DNA of 64,000 nucleotides from Bog-793 sp963785415 (GTDB taxonomy: Bacteria; Actinomycetota; Acidimicrobiia; Acidimicrobiales; Bog-793), in NCBI GenBank assembly GCA_963785415.1, contig CAWAVB010000001.1:868001-932000 (forward strand). The letters run 5' to 3'. The notes under the pieces were generated by a model. The model ran no database searches, was not told where the DNA came from, and worked only from the letters and a program-made list of their open reading frames with translations. Position numbers and translations under genes: made by a program. This document shows, piece after piece, positions 1-8,043 of the stretch (its first letter is position 1; every line of letters starts with the position of its first letter).

Positions 1-22
1 GTGTGCACCCTTCTCCCGTCTC

Positions 23-63
23 CTCGCCCAGCTCCAGGCGAGAAGCCTGAGGGCTGGGGCGAG
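23..63. repeat. GC-rich inverted repeat at the left edge
   Basis: CTCGCCC at 23-29 pairs with GGGCGAG at 57-63, and AGC at 30-32 pairs with GCT at 53-55, with one bulged G. It could be a terminator-like hairpin of a gene outside the window, but no T tract follows it. It lies just left of the direct repeats at 79-141 and may belong to the same mobile-element end. Confidence 0.4.
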
Positions 64-78
64 CAAGACCAGGGATGG

Positions 79-141
79 TCAGGTGCTCCCCTTTTCGATC
101 AGCGCGTTCTGAGTCTCAGGTGCTCCCCTTTTGGATCAGCG
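79..141. repeat. Pair of 26-bp direct repeats, possible IS end
   Basis: Two copies of a 26-bp sequence lie at 79-104 and 116-141. They begin TCAGGTGCTCCCC, end GATCAGCG and differ at a single C/G position. Tandem terminal repeats of this kind are typical of IS21-family ends, so an insertion sequence may end here with its genes to the left of the window. That is inference, because no transposase is visible. From 142 to 301 I see nothing else convincing. Confidence 0.5.
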
Positions 142-301
142 TTTACACCGAGCCGCCGCTGTGTCGATCGTTGCCGGCGCCGTCCTCCTAGTGAAGGCAG
201 TGATGGGCGTTGGCAACGCGTCTCGACGTTTTCGACCAGGCAGCCCGGCGCGCGACTGGCCAAACCTCGTCGCAAGGTACCGGGCGCGTAGGCTCTAGCC
301 A

Positions 302-1033
302 ATGCAGCTGGAGCGGATGCGCAAGGGATTCATCATCTTCGACGGCGACGACACCCTCTGGGATGTCGAATCCCTGTATCAAGCGGCTCGAAGGGCTATC
401 AAGAGATTCCTTTCGGATGAAGGGATCGACCCGGAACGCTGGGAGGGGTTGCAGCGGGCAATCGATGTTGACAGATTTGTGACGCAACGGTTTTCGCCCG
501 ATCGCTTTCCTGGCTCCTGTGTCGACGCGTACCTCAGACTCGCTCAAGCATCCGCAATCAGCACGCGAGATGAATTGATCACACAGGTAGACGAAACGGC
601 TAGAAGTGTTTTTTCGAATCGAGCTCCCCTCGTGCCGGATGCCGAAACCACGCTCGAAAGGCTTCGGGAAGATTTCGATCTCCTGCTGCTCACGCAAGGA
701 GATGAGTCAATCCAACAAAAGCGAATCGCTGACAGCGGATTGAAACGGTTGTTCGCCGCTGCATTAATCACACCGCACAAGGATGAACGAGCTTTCCGCG
801 CTGCAATCGATCAGGCGGGCGCGAATGCTCATGTCGGTTGGTCGGTCGGAAACAGCTTGGCCTCGGATATCGAACCAGCTCTGCATTGCGGTCTTCGCGT
901 CATTCTCGTTCATTCCGAGAGTTGGGAGTTTGAGAATCGCGAGAGCAACGTTCCAGGACAGGATGTCATCCAGGCGAGGTCCCTCGTGGAGATCCCCCGT
1001 ATCCTTCTCGACGCGAAGGCTCAGATCGCGTAA
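302..1033 (+). CDS. HAD-superfamily hydrolase
   Basis: The 243-residue protein has the haloacid dehalogenase motifs in order. Motif I is FDGDDTLW near residues 13-20, where the first Asp would be the nucleophile. Motif II is LLTQGD, a conserved Lys lies in the PHKDERAF segment, and motif IV is VGNSLASDI, the variant VGNS...SDI form. Such proteins usually dephosphorylate small metabolites in the cytoplasm; the substrate cannot be told. The gene is in the lower-GC island and its stop is 5 bases before the next gene, so the two are probably cotranscribed. A second in-frame ATG at 317 has GGAG close upstream and could be the real start. Confidence 0.75.
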   Translation: MQLERMRKGFIIFDGDDTLWDVESLYQAARRAIKRFLSDEGIDPERWEGLQRAIDVDRFVTQRFSPDRFPGSCVDAYLRLAQASAISTRDELITQVDETARSVFSNRAPLVPDAETTLERLREDFDLLLLTQGDESIQQKRIADSGLKRLFAAALITPHKDERAFRAAIDQAGANAHVGWSVGNSLASDIEPALHCGLRVILVHSESWEFENRESNVPGQDVIQARSLVEIPRILLDAKAQIA

Positions 1034-1038
1034 CCAAT

Positions 1039-1704
1039 ATGGCAAATCGATGGATCCGGCATTGGACTGATCGGATGCCAGCGGAGGATCCGTCGCGCGT
1101 AGGTATTACATTCGTTGATGTCCTCTTCGCACTTGTCATGGAGCGGGTTCTCGATCCGTTTGCATCGTCACCAAAGCCAGCTGCCGCTGGGACGGCTCAG
1201 CTGGTTCTGGCCGGTGCGCTCACCGTGACAAGCTGGGTTGGATACCACAGCAGCTGGAATCGACCTCAATGGTTCATCCGATTTCCCAATCTTCCGCTAT
1301 TGCAGTTCTTGACGGACGTGCTGCTTGTCGTTGACTACTGGTTTCTCGCGACCAGCTTCCCTCTGAGCGACAAGGACGCCTCGCCCCTTGCAGCCGTTAT
1401 CTGCGTCTCAATCGCGTTTGTCCTATACGGGATCTGGGACGCCACGTCGTACTGGATGCGGAAGGATGATCGCTACGTCGACAGGCCACTGAAGTACGAC
1501 GTACCGAAACGACGCAGGGTCACTTACGTCTTCTTGGCCGCTAGTCTCATGCTGCTTTCCTGGGTATCCGCAGGACACCCGGCTGGGGGACCCGTCTGCG
1601 TAACCATCTGCGTGCTTCTGACGGTTCTTGTTTTGGGCTACCGGTTTGCGAAGGACTTCTTCTTCGCTGCAGATGAGCCGCGCCGGGTATCGACGGGGGC
1701 GTAG
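1039..1704 (+). CDS. Multi-pass membrane protein of unknown function
   Basis: This 221-residue protein has several hydrophobic segments: around residues 23-40, 53-70, 88-107, 115-135, 163-178 and 184-200. It therefore looks like a five- or six-helix integral membrane protein. A basic loop (KYDVPKRRRV) precedes the last two helices. I do not recognise a family. It begins almost directly after the HAD gene and probably shares its transcript. Its island setting, next to an integrase, suggests acquisition by transfer. From 1705 to 1974 I see no gene. Confidence 0.6.
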   Translation: MANRWIRHWTDRMPAEDPSRVGITFVDVLFALVMERVLDPFASSPKPAAAGTAQLVLAGALTVTSWVGYHSSWNRPQWFIRFPNLPLLQFLTDVLLVVDYWFLATSFPLSDKDASPLAAVICVSIAFVLYGIWDATSYWMRKDDRYVDRPLKYDVPKRRRVTYVFLAASLMLLSWVSAGHPAGGPVCVTICVLLTVLVLGYRFAKDFFFAADEPRRVSTGA

Positions 1705-1974
1705 AGGGTGCTCCATGTCTGTCTTCTGAGTGAACTCAGGGAGGTCGCGTCCCTCGGGCGTTCACCGGTGTCATAGCAACCGGTCGCTTGCCTTAATAAC
1801 GGTGTTGAGCGTCCATCCGGTGCGGCAGGCGTTGGTTGTAGGCAGCATCCTCTTCTGGGTACTATGGCGGATACAGCTGTGCGGCAAGGACGGGCACCCG
1901 CATCTTCGATTGCAGCGGCGACACGGAGCGCGCCACTAGATCGGCGGGTCAGGGTCGCCTGAGCCGTCTCGGCT

Positions 1975-3123
1975 CTATTGCTCCAATTGCCGCATCCGAT
2001 AGAGGACGCGGTAGGGGCTCGAAGCCCGTTCTTTGCGGCTCGCCCGCGCCGCATCCGTCGCTTTGGCCCCGATGACGGAAGCGGCTCCGATGGCGCCCGC
2101 GAGGGTGAGGTGAGCCTCACCGCTCACGAGACCGACAAGTCCGGCGAGCGTTGCCATCCACGTCTTCTCATCCGCGAACGTCTGATCGAAGAACGCGTGA
2201 ATAGCTCGCTGGTTCAGCCGGAAGAGAGCCGCCAGCGAGTCAGCTACCTCCAGTCGGATCAGACGCTCGACCTCGTCTTTGATAGTGGGGAGCGACGTAT
2301 TTGGACTCACGCTCGCGGCGAGCCGCTCGCACTGCACTCGCAGCGCCTCGAGCTCGGCGAACCTATCCGCCTGCAGTTCCGCGATGAAGGGAAGCTTCGT
2401 CGGGGTCAGCGGATCCATCTGGGCGCCGACGAGCTGTCTGAACACCTCCCAGGCAACGGCATTCCGCCCCGATCCTGTTCCGATCGGCTCGCCGTCTTCG
2501 ATGAGGGGAATCAGGCGCTCATTGGTGAGCAATATGGCGGCGGACGGAATGTCAGGTTCGTCGAGCAGCACGCGTACTCGAGCTAAGTAGCTGCTCACGA
2601 ACAGGGACTCGGTCGAGGCCTCTGTGGCGAACTGCTCGGCTACATACTGGTAGACGGCGTCGATGTGCCCGTCGAACTCCCCCCAGACATCGGTCAAGAG
2701 ATATCGCATAGCGTCGCCGACAATCCCGTCCACGTCTTGAGGGGCGACGGCGGCGAGAGTGAGGTTTGCCTCCTGGGCATACGTGCGGTTTTCCTCAATG
2801 ATCCTGCGCGTCGCTGGATACGAGAGGTACATGGTCTTCGTGGCCTCGCCAAGAGTCTTCAGGAGCGCATAGGTGTTGCCGCTTCGCTCCTTAAAGCTCT
2901 GCCAGTGAAGGAATGCGGTGATGAACCGACGCTGCCACTCGCTCGGCCGGGCCTCGACGTACGGCAACAGCGCGTAGGCGTCCTGGACGAGAGCGACAGG
3001 TGGCACAAGCAGCCAGAGCGGATTATCGAACCACAGCAGGACGGCACTGGAAAGCGTGTCGAGGCGAGTGATGGGGTCAGGAAAGACGATCGGAACGAGG
3101 CTGTGTCGGTCCAAGGCGCTCAC
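1975..3123 (-). CDS. Orphan protein of the integrase island
   Basis: This is a 382-residue, mostly helical, acidic protein that I do not recognise. The first 45 residues contain a hydrophobic stretch (LLWFDNPLWLLVPPVALV). The middle is rich in Glu, Leu and Ala and looks like an alpha-helical bundle. Near the C-terminus is a Gly/Ala-rich hydrophobic segment (residues about 330-362), followed by a basic tail with SPYRVLYRMRQL. It is transcribed towards the HAD/membrane pair and away from the integrase. A short palindrome lies about 26 bp upstream of its start. A defence or toxin role is possible only by location; no motif proves it. Confidence 0.5.
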   Translation of the reverse strand: MSALDRHSLVPIVFPDPITRLDTLSSAVLLWFDNPLWLLVPPVALVQDAYALLPYVEARPSEWQRRFITAFLHWQSFKERSGNTYALLKTLGEATKTMYLSYPATRRIIEENRTYAQEANLTLAAVAPQDVDGIVGDAMRYLLTDVWGEFDGHIDAVYQYVAEQFATEASTESLFVSSYLARVRVLLDEPDIPSAAILLTNERLIPLIEDGEPIGTGSGRNAVAWEVFRQLVGAQMDPLTPTKLPFIAELQADRFAELEALRVQCERLAASVSPNTSLPTIKDEVERLIRLEVADSLAALFRLNQRAIHAFFDQTFADEKTWMATLAGLVGLVSGEAHLTLAGAIGAASVIGAKATDAARASRKERASSPYRVLYRMRQLEQ

Positions 3124-3556
3124 GCCACTGCATTATTGTCATCCAGCGATAGCGGTGCTCGCTATTCGATCGCGTCTGGGTAAGAGAGAGCTCGGAGAGA
3201 TCCGGATAGGTGGCGTGGTCGCGTGCGCCGTGTTTCAGACGCACACCGAACTACGCCTCCTTCAAGGAATTACGTTGCGCCGAGTCGACGTTACGGGCAT
3301 TCGTGAGTGTCACATAGTGCACAACAACTTTCGTGAGATGAACTCGCCCCGATATGCCGGTCCGGGGCAGGAAATCCTTGCAAGCACGAAGAAGTCCACG
3401 TTCGGTAGACCCTGCTGAAATCCGAAGAGCTGCCTTGCCGACATCATTACGTGTCGAATCTTTGCTGACGACATTGCTAGGCCGGTTTAGATCGAGGGAT
3501 CGGGCATTCAGCAGGTCGAACGCCCAGGTCACGGGGATCAGGGCAGACGTTGTCGG
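3124..3556. other. Intergenic stretch without a gene
   Basis: These 433 bases separate the orphan gene from the 3' end of the integrase gene. I see no ORF with convincing coding character, only the palindrome at 3149-3165. The base composition is lower in GC than the flanking chromosome, as in the rest of the island. Confidence 0.5.
3149..3165. promoter_or_regulatory. Short palindrome upstream of the orphan gene
   Basis: ATAGCG and CGCTAT flank a 5-base spacer, 26 bp upstream of the start at 3123. The position suits an operator for the minus-strand gene, but six-base arms can occur by chance. Confidence 0.25.
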
Positions 3557-4756
3557 TTAACGGACTAGAGGTGCGGGCCCGTCCGCTACGACGGCAGCAT
3601 CGAGGATCTGACTGAGGTGTTCGGCGGCTCGTCGATCCTCGTGCTCGATGACATCGGTGTAGTGGCGGGCCATGTGAACTGTCGACCAGCCGAGTCTCGC
3701 TTGCTTCTGCCGCTCGGAGATGACTGGGTCGAGGACCGTCGCCTGGAAATGCCTGAGTGAGTGCAGGTGGATGTCTGTTGAAACGCCCGCGATTCTGCGT
3801 ACACGGATGAAGGAATGGGTCATGGAATCTGGGTGTGGCGGCTGACTTCCGCCAGACTCAACCGAGAAGACGAAGGCTTCGGCCTCGAGCCTTATTCCGC
3901 TGAACGCGGCGAGTTGGCTCTGCTCAGTGTGGAGTGACGAGAGAGAAGCCAAGGTGACCGAATCGATTGCAAGTCGCCGGATGCTCGCCCTGGTCTTTGG
4001 AGACTTCACGGCGGCGCCTCCTTTCGCGACGACGAGGGACTCGTTGACTGTCAGGGCGGATGCAGACCAGTCGACGTCGGACCACCGGAGGGCGCAGGCC
4101 TCGCCCCTTCGCATGCCTGTCGCGGCGACGACACGAAGGAAGACTGCAAACCGATGGTCATCTCCCTGCGCCGCCGCAATGAGCGATCGAACCTCCTGTG
4201 GAGTGGGAGCGCGAACCGGATTGCGCTTCTCAGAGAGCGACCAACTGGGTAGCTCAGTGTTGGCGACGGGATTGGACAGCGTTCCTCCGCTCCAACGAGC
4301 CGCTAGACGACAGGACCTGTGGAGCAGGGATTTCACGCGCCGCACGGTGTCGGGTCCACAATCTTCTTGTTTCAGGTTCCGAAAGAAGCGTTCAATTTCA
4401 TAGGGATTGAGTGAGGAAATCCGTCGCCGACCAATGGATTCCGCGACGTAGCGGTCCCAGATCTCCTGGTATCCCCTCGAGGTCTTCGGGGAGAGATCGT
4501 CCCACCCGTTCTCCTTCCAACGTGAGATCGCATCGTTCACTGTGGTGGAATTGTCCCAGAGCTGAGGCTCCTCGGGTGTCGGAGCTGGATGATCATCTTG
4601 CGCAATGACAAGACGAGCAAGTTCGCGTTCGGCACCACGGCGGGTGCCGCGGAAGGTGTGATGCGCGTGGCGGACTCGACCGACTGAGTCACGTCCGATG
4701 AAGACACGTAGCTCCCAGACGTCCGGACGTCGCACCAGTCGGATGCTGCCCGCCAT
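3557..4756 (-). CDS. int: Tyrosine-type site-specific integrase
   Basis: The 399-residue protein has the layout of phage and island integrases: an N-terminal arm-binding region (1-65), a SAM-like core-binding domain (about 70-175) and a catalytic domain (about 185-380). Catalytic residues visible are Arg216 (TGMRRGEA), Lys254 (SPKTR), His332 and Arg335 (HLHSLRH), Trp357 (LGWS, where His is more usual) and nucleophile Tyr366 (ARHYT). A GGGGAGGG ribosome site directly precedes the ATG. It starts 114 bp from the 3' end of tRNA-Gln, the classic arrangement for integration into a tRNA gene, so it probably inserts and excises the island to its left. Confidence 0.92.
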   Translation of the reverse strand: MAGSIRLVRRPDVWELRVFIGRDSVGRVRHAHHTFRGTRRGAERELARLVIAQDDHPAPTPEEPQLWDNSTTVNDAISRWKENGWDDLSPKTSRGYQEIWDRYVAESIGRRRISSLNPYEIERFFRNLKQEDCGPDTVRRVKSLLHRSCRLAARWSGGTLSNPVANTELPSWSLSEKRNPVRAPTPQEVRSLIAAAQGDDHRFAVFLRVVAATGMRRGEACALRWSDVDWSASALTVNESLVVAKGGAAVKSPKTRASIRRLAIDSVTLASLSSLHTEQSQLAAFSGIRLEAEAFVFSVESGGSQPPHPDSMTHSFIRVRRIAGVSTDIHLHSLRHFQATVLDPVISERQKQARLGWSTVHMARHYTDVIEHEDRRAAEHLSQILDAAVVADGPAPLVR

Positions 4757-4780
4757 GCCCTCCCCTGCCCTACTCCCAAG

Positions 4781-4804
4781 TGTTGGGTTTTCTGTTGGGT
4801 TTTC
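4781..4804. repeat. Perfect tandem 12-bp repeat beside the integrase
   Basis: TGTTGGGTTTTC occurs twice without a gap at 4781-4792 and 4793-4804, between the integrase start and the tRNA 3' end. Directly repeated short sites at this place are typical of integrase or excisionase arm-type binding sites, though operator sites for the integrase promoter are an alternative. Confidence 0.5.
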
Positions 4805-4869
4805 GGGAGGTGAAGCTAGCAGAGATTCCTACCGCTGAGTATTTAGGCCTCTGACGTGGTGCTACCTAG

Positions 4870-4942
4870 CTGGCGGGGGAGGACTCGAACCTCCAACCTC
4901 CTGATCCAAAGTCAGGCGTTCTGCCTCTTGAACTACCCGCCA
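4870..4942 (-). tRNA. tRNA-Gln (anticodon TTG)
   Basis: On the minus strand the acceptor arm TGGCGGG pairs with CCCGCCA, followed by discriminator G. The anticodon stem CCTGA/TCAGG encloses the loop CTTTGGA with anticodon TTG. The T arm is GGAGG-TTCGAGT-CCTCC. No CCA is encoded. The 3' end faces the integrase gene, so this tRNA is the likely attachment site. I could not find a second copy of its 3' end in bases 1-4869, so the other junction probably lies left of the window. Confidence 0.93.
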
Positions 4943-5222
4943 CCGAGTCAAGACTTGCTACGACCTTTTCGCTAGCTCCCGGTACCACGGACTCGCAGGT
5001 CGAAACATCCCTAGCCTCGCGCAGGTGGGCCCCGACGCGCGCGACCTCGAGACGCTGGCGCAACTTCACGGCCCTGCAAGACGGGGGGTGACCAGTGTCG
5101 CCAAGACGCGACTCCACCGCAAAGTCGAAAACCGCTGATTGCTGCGAACGTCGCGACAGGAATCGCCGATATTCTTCAGCGGACATGGGCGCGTTTCGGT
5201 TCCACGCAGGAAATCGCGAGTG

Positions 5223-6923
5223 ATGAAACGACTCGCATCTGCCGCGATCGCCGTTTGCGCGCTGTTCGGTGTCTCGCTGTGCGGCAGTGTTGCCCTCACG
5301 AACAGCGCGTCGGCGAGAACCACGCTCGTCGGTACCTTTCGCGTCATCCCGTCGGCTTTGCTCTTTTCCACGGGGCATTCGACGTCTTTGGCCGCAGAGA
5401 ATCCTGGATCGGCGAGGGCGGGGCGCCGCATAGTCACCGTCCTGCCCGACCTGCGTCCAAAGCCTGCAACCAAGTCCTCAGCGAGTGGCAAGCCGTCTCT
5501 GTCATCGGTCAAGAGTTCCCCCTCGGCCTTGCCGAGCTCGGGTGGAATTGCCCGACCTATGGCAAAGGTAAGCAATGCGACCAACTGCACGTTTTCTTCG
5601 TTCAGATGGCAACGAACTCCCTTCAAGAGAACCGTGCGCTGCACAGGCACCAAACGGCGGGTCGAGATCTCCGTGTTCGTTCCGGCGAATACTCGAAGCA
5701 CACCCTTCACTGCTGAGGTTCGCATCACGGCGAGCAATCGCTTTGGAACCAGCACAGCCATCTGGCATGTCGTCGTTAGCGCACTACACCGCCGGCCCAC
5801 ACCGACGACGACAACGCCGCCCGCCACAACCACCACGCCGCTGACCACCACCTCGACAACGCCGACCACCACCACGACAATGCCTCCGCCCACGACGTCT
5901 ACGACAACCACCACCACGACAACGCCGCCGCCCACGACGTCTACGACAACCACGACGTCTACGACAACCACGACGCTCGCGTCTGCTAAACCCCTCATCA
6001 CAGAACAGCCAAAGAACCAAACAGTTTTTGCGGACGATTCCGCGAGCTTCACCGCCGCGGCGTCGGGCACTCCGACCCCCAGTGTCCAGCGGCAGTACTC
6101 GTCCAACGGCGGCACAAGCTGGACGCCCGCCTCCGGCGCCACTTCGACGACCTACTCCTTCACGGCGTCGAGCACGGAGGACGGCTACGAGTACGAGGCG
6201 GTCTTCACCAACTCGGAGGGCTCGGCGACGACGAACCCGGCGACTCTGATGATCGGGTCCTATAACTGGTCCGGTTACGTGGACACCGGAGGCACTTTCA
6301 CTTCAGTGAGCGGGAATTGGACGGTTCCGACTGCGACCTGTGCATCGGGTAAGACCGCGTACTCGTCCACGTGGATCGGCATCGACGGCTACGGGAGTCA
6401 GACGGTCGAGCAGGACGGCACTGATTCCGACTGCTCGGGCGCCACGCCGGCCTATTACGCCTGGTATGAGTTCTACGCGTCGTCAGGGTCCCCCGTGAAT
6501 AACGGCGAATCGGTCGAACTGCCAACTTCGTCCTACCCGGTCTCCCCCGGCGATGCGATGTCCGCTTCGGTGAGCGTGGTGAATCACAGCTGGACTCTCG
6601 TAATTCAGGATTCGACAAAGTGGACGTACACCGAGGGCCCAGTTACCTGGGACGCTCCTACCGAGGCGTCAGCGGAGTGGATTGTCGAGCGACCTGAGGT
6701 ATGTGACCCTGGGTGCGCCATCACTGCGCTCGCCAACTTTGGATCCGTGAACTTCACCAGTGCGACAGCGACGGACAACGGGACCAGCGGATCGATCTCG
6801 GCCTTCTCTGCGTTGGCGTTAGGGATGCTCGCTAACAATGCAACGACAGTGTTGGCCGCGCCCGGACTGCTCAGCAACGAGGGCGAGAACTTCACGGACA
6901 ACTGGGAAGCTCTCGGTCCTTGA
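5223..6923 (+). CDS. Secreted glutamic endopeptidase (G1/eqolisin) with Ig-like domain
   Basis: The 566-residue precursor starts with a signal peptide (residues 1-32, cut near SASA). Next come a unique domain (about 35-190), a Thr/Pro/Ser-rich linker (about 195-255), an Ig-like domain (about 258-345) and a C-terminal G1 peptidase domain (about 348-566). The peptidase call rests on NWSGYV, WIGIDG, a candidate catalytic Gln397 in VEQDGTD and a candidate catalytic Glu485 in SAEWIVERP, the dyad known from scytalidoglutamic peptidase. Such enzymes cleave proteins at acid pH outside the cell. The ATG at 5223 is chosen because it begins the signal peptide and follows AGGA. It may be an acid-adapted scavenging protease. 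Confidence 0.85.
   Translation: MKRLASAAIAVCALFGVSLCGSVALTNSASARTTLVGTFRVIPSALLFSTGHSTSLAAENPGSARAGRRIVTVLPDLRPKPATKSSASGKPSLSSVKSSPSALPSSGGIARPMAKVSNATNCTFSSFRWQRTPFKRTVRCTGTKRRVEISVFVPANTRSTPFTAEVRITASNRFGTSTAIWHVVVSALHRRPTPTTTTPPATTTTPLTTTSTTPTTTTTMPPPTTSTTTTTTTTPPPTTSTTTTTSTTTTTLASAKPLITEQPKNQTVFADDSASFTAAASGTPTPSVQRQYSSNGGTSWTPASGATSTTYSFTASSTEDGYEYEAVFTNSEGSATTNPATLMIGSYNWSGYVDTGGTFTSVSGNWTVPTATCASGKTAYSSTWIGIDGYGSQTVEQDGTDSDCSGATPAYYAWYEFYASSGSPVNNGESVELPTSSYPVSPGDAMSASVSVVNHSWTLVIQDSTKWTYTEGPVTWDAPTEASAEWIVERPEVCDPGCAITALANFGSVNFTSATATDNGTSGSISAFSALALGMLANNATTVLAAPGLLSNEGENFTDNWEALGP
5809..5984. repeat. Low-complexity Thr/Pro-coding tandem repeats
   Basis: The linker of the G1 peptidase gene is built from ACC/ACG/ACA-type codons. 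The unit CCCACGACGTCTACGACAAC is repeated at about 5890 and 5932, with shorter echoes after. The encoded Thr/Pro/Ser stretch is a likely flexible or O-glycosylated spacer. It is prone to slippage and may vary in length between strains. Confidence 0.7.
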
Positions 6924-7066
6924 GCCGCACGTTCGCGGGTGTGTCGACTCCCACCGCCCGACGACTCGGAGTCTCGCCACAAACCGGACCTGGGTGACGC
7001 GGACTGCCCAGCGCCCTTCGGGCAGGCCCGGCTGCCCGCCGTGAATGCCGACCGGATTCCATCAGC

Positions 7067-7072
7067 TATCGT
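7067..7072 (+). promoter_or_regulatory. -10-like element of the bS22 gene
   Basis: TATCGT lies 10 bases before the ATG at 7083. Transcription would begin within a few bases of the start codon. There is no clear -35 and no good ribosome site, in keeping with a near-leaderless message. Confidence 0.4.
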
Positions 7073-7082
7073 CTGCGAAGCC

Positions 7083-7178
7083 ATGGGATCGCTGATCAAG
7101 AAGCGCCGCAAGCGCATGCGCAAGAAGAAGCACAAGAAGATGCTGAAGCGCACACGTTGGCAGCGCCGCGCGAAGTAG
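7083..7178 (+). CDS. Small ribosomal subunit protein bS22
   Basis: This 31-residue peptide is too short for most gene finders. It starts MGSLIKKRRKRMRKKK, ends RTRWQRRAK and is more than half Lys and Arg. It closely fits the AURKAIP1/COX24-type protein described as bS22 in mycobacterial 30S subunits, where it sits near the decoding region. Its stop is followed by the 3' end of the convergent ispE gene. A -10-like TATCGT is 10 bases upstream. The match rests on my memory of the mycobacterial sequence, but the length and the GS-IKKRRKRM start agree well. Confidence 0.88.
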   Translation: MGSLIKKRRKRMRKKKHKKMLKRTRWQRRAK

Positions 7179-7245
7179 TCCTACTCACCCGTTCGCGGGG
7201 ACGAGCGCTCCCGGTCCGAGCGATTTGCTCAGGATCGGCACGCGC

Positions 7246-8043
7246 TCAGGTGACGGCGCGCGTGACCGCGACGAGAACCGACAGCTTCGTCGACTCGACC
7301 CTTCTTCGGATCTCGCTGGCGACGGCCGGCGCTTCCGGTGGCTCACACTCGACGAACCAGGTCGCACCGCTCCCGGCCAGTGACGGCTGCAATCCGGACG
7401 CCTCCGCGAGGAGCTCCCGGTAGTGCGCGAGCCGTGGCTCGACGACGAGTGCCGCTCTTTCCAGGTCGTTTGTCGCGGATCCCGGCGCCGGGGCGCCGAC
7501 CTCGTCGAACGCCGCGTAGACCGCAGCAGTCGATACGCCGAACGAAGGTGTGACGATGACAAAGACCTGGTCAGCGGGTACCAGGGCTTCCACGACTTCG
7601 CCGACACCGCGCACGATCGCGCGACCGCCTCGCAAGCAGAATGGCACGTCCGCACCGAGTCGCGCCGCGAGCGCGAGATCCTCGACTCCGGCCCAGCGGA
7701 GGACAGCCGCGGCATCCGCCGAGCCGCCGCCGAGACCCGCTCCAGGCGGGATCCTCTTTCGGAGCCGGACGTGCGCCTGCCGACCAACGAGATCGAGGGC
7801 CCGGACGACGAGGTTCTCGCTGACCGGCACGTCCGAGAGCACCGGGACTTCGACTCCGGAACCCACCCAGCGGACGGCGTCGACGACCTCGAGACCGTCG
7901 CCAGCGCTGAACTCGAGCTCGTCGGCGAGGTCGAGCGAGACCATCTCCGCTTCGATGAGGTGGTACCCGTCGTCACGTCGCCCGACGACGCGGAACGTCC
8001 GGGTCAGCTTGGCGGGGGCGAACCCGCGATCGACCTTCGGCAC
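7246..8043 (-). CDS. ispE: 4-diphosphocytidyl-2-C-methyl-D-erythritol kinase
   Basis: This GHMP-family kinase phosphorylates CDP-methylerythritol in the non-mevalonate route to isoprenoid precursors. The N-terminus carries the substrate motif APAKLT and GRRDDGYHLI. The ATP-binding loop is PPGAGLGGGSADAAA, and the C-terminus has the third GHMP motif SLAGSGATWF. I place the start at GTG 8043 (265 residues), because VPKVDRGFAPAKL aligns with usual IspE N-termini; a TTG at 8061 is also open. The start lies inside the 3' end of ksgA (ksgA stop at 8004), so the two are translationally linked. Confidence 0.9.
   Translation of the reverse strand: MPKVDRGFAPAKLTRTFRVVGRRDDGYHLIEAEMVSLDLADELEFSAGDGLEVVDAVRWVGSGVEVPVLSDVPVSENLVVRALDLVGRQAHVRLRKRIPPGAGLGGGSADAAAVLRWAGVEDLALAARLGADVPFCLRGGRAIVRGVGEVVEALVPADQVFVIVTPSFGVSTAAVYAAFDEVGAPAPGSATNDLERAALVVEPRLAHYRELLAEASGLQPSLAGSGATWFVECEPPEAPAVASEIRRRVESTKLSVLVAVTRAVT

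Noticed and set aside
5066..6142. Minus-strand ORF of 358 codons with long Val/Asp runs
   Set aside because: It is the antisense of the Thr/Pro linker of the secreted peptidase; the sense frame has a signal peptide and recognisable domains.
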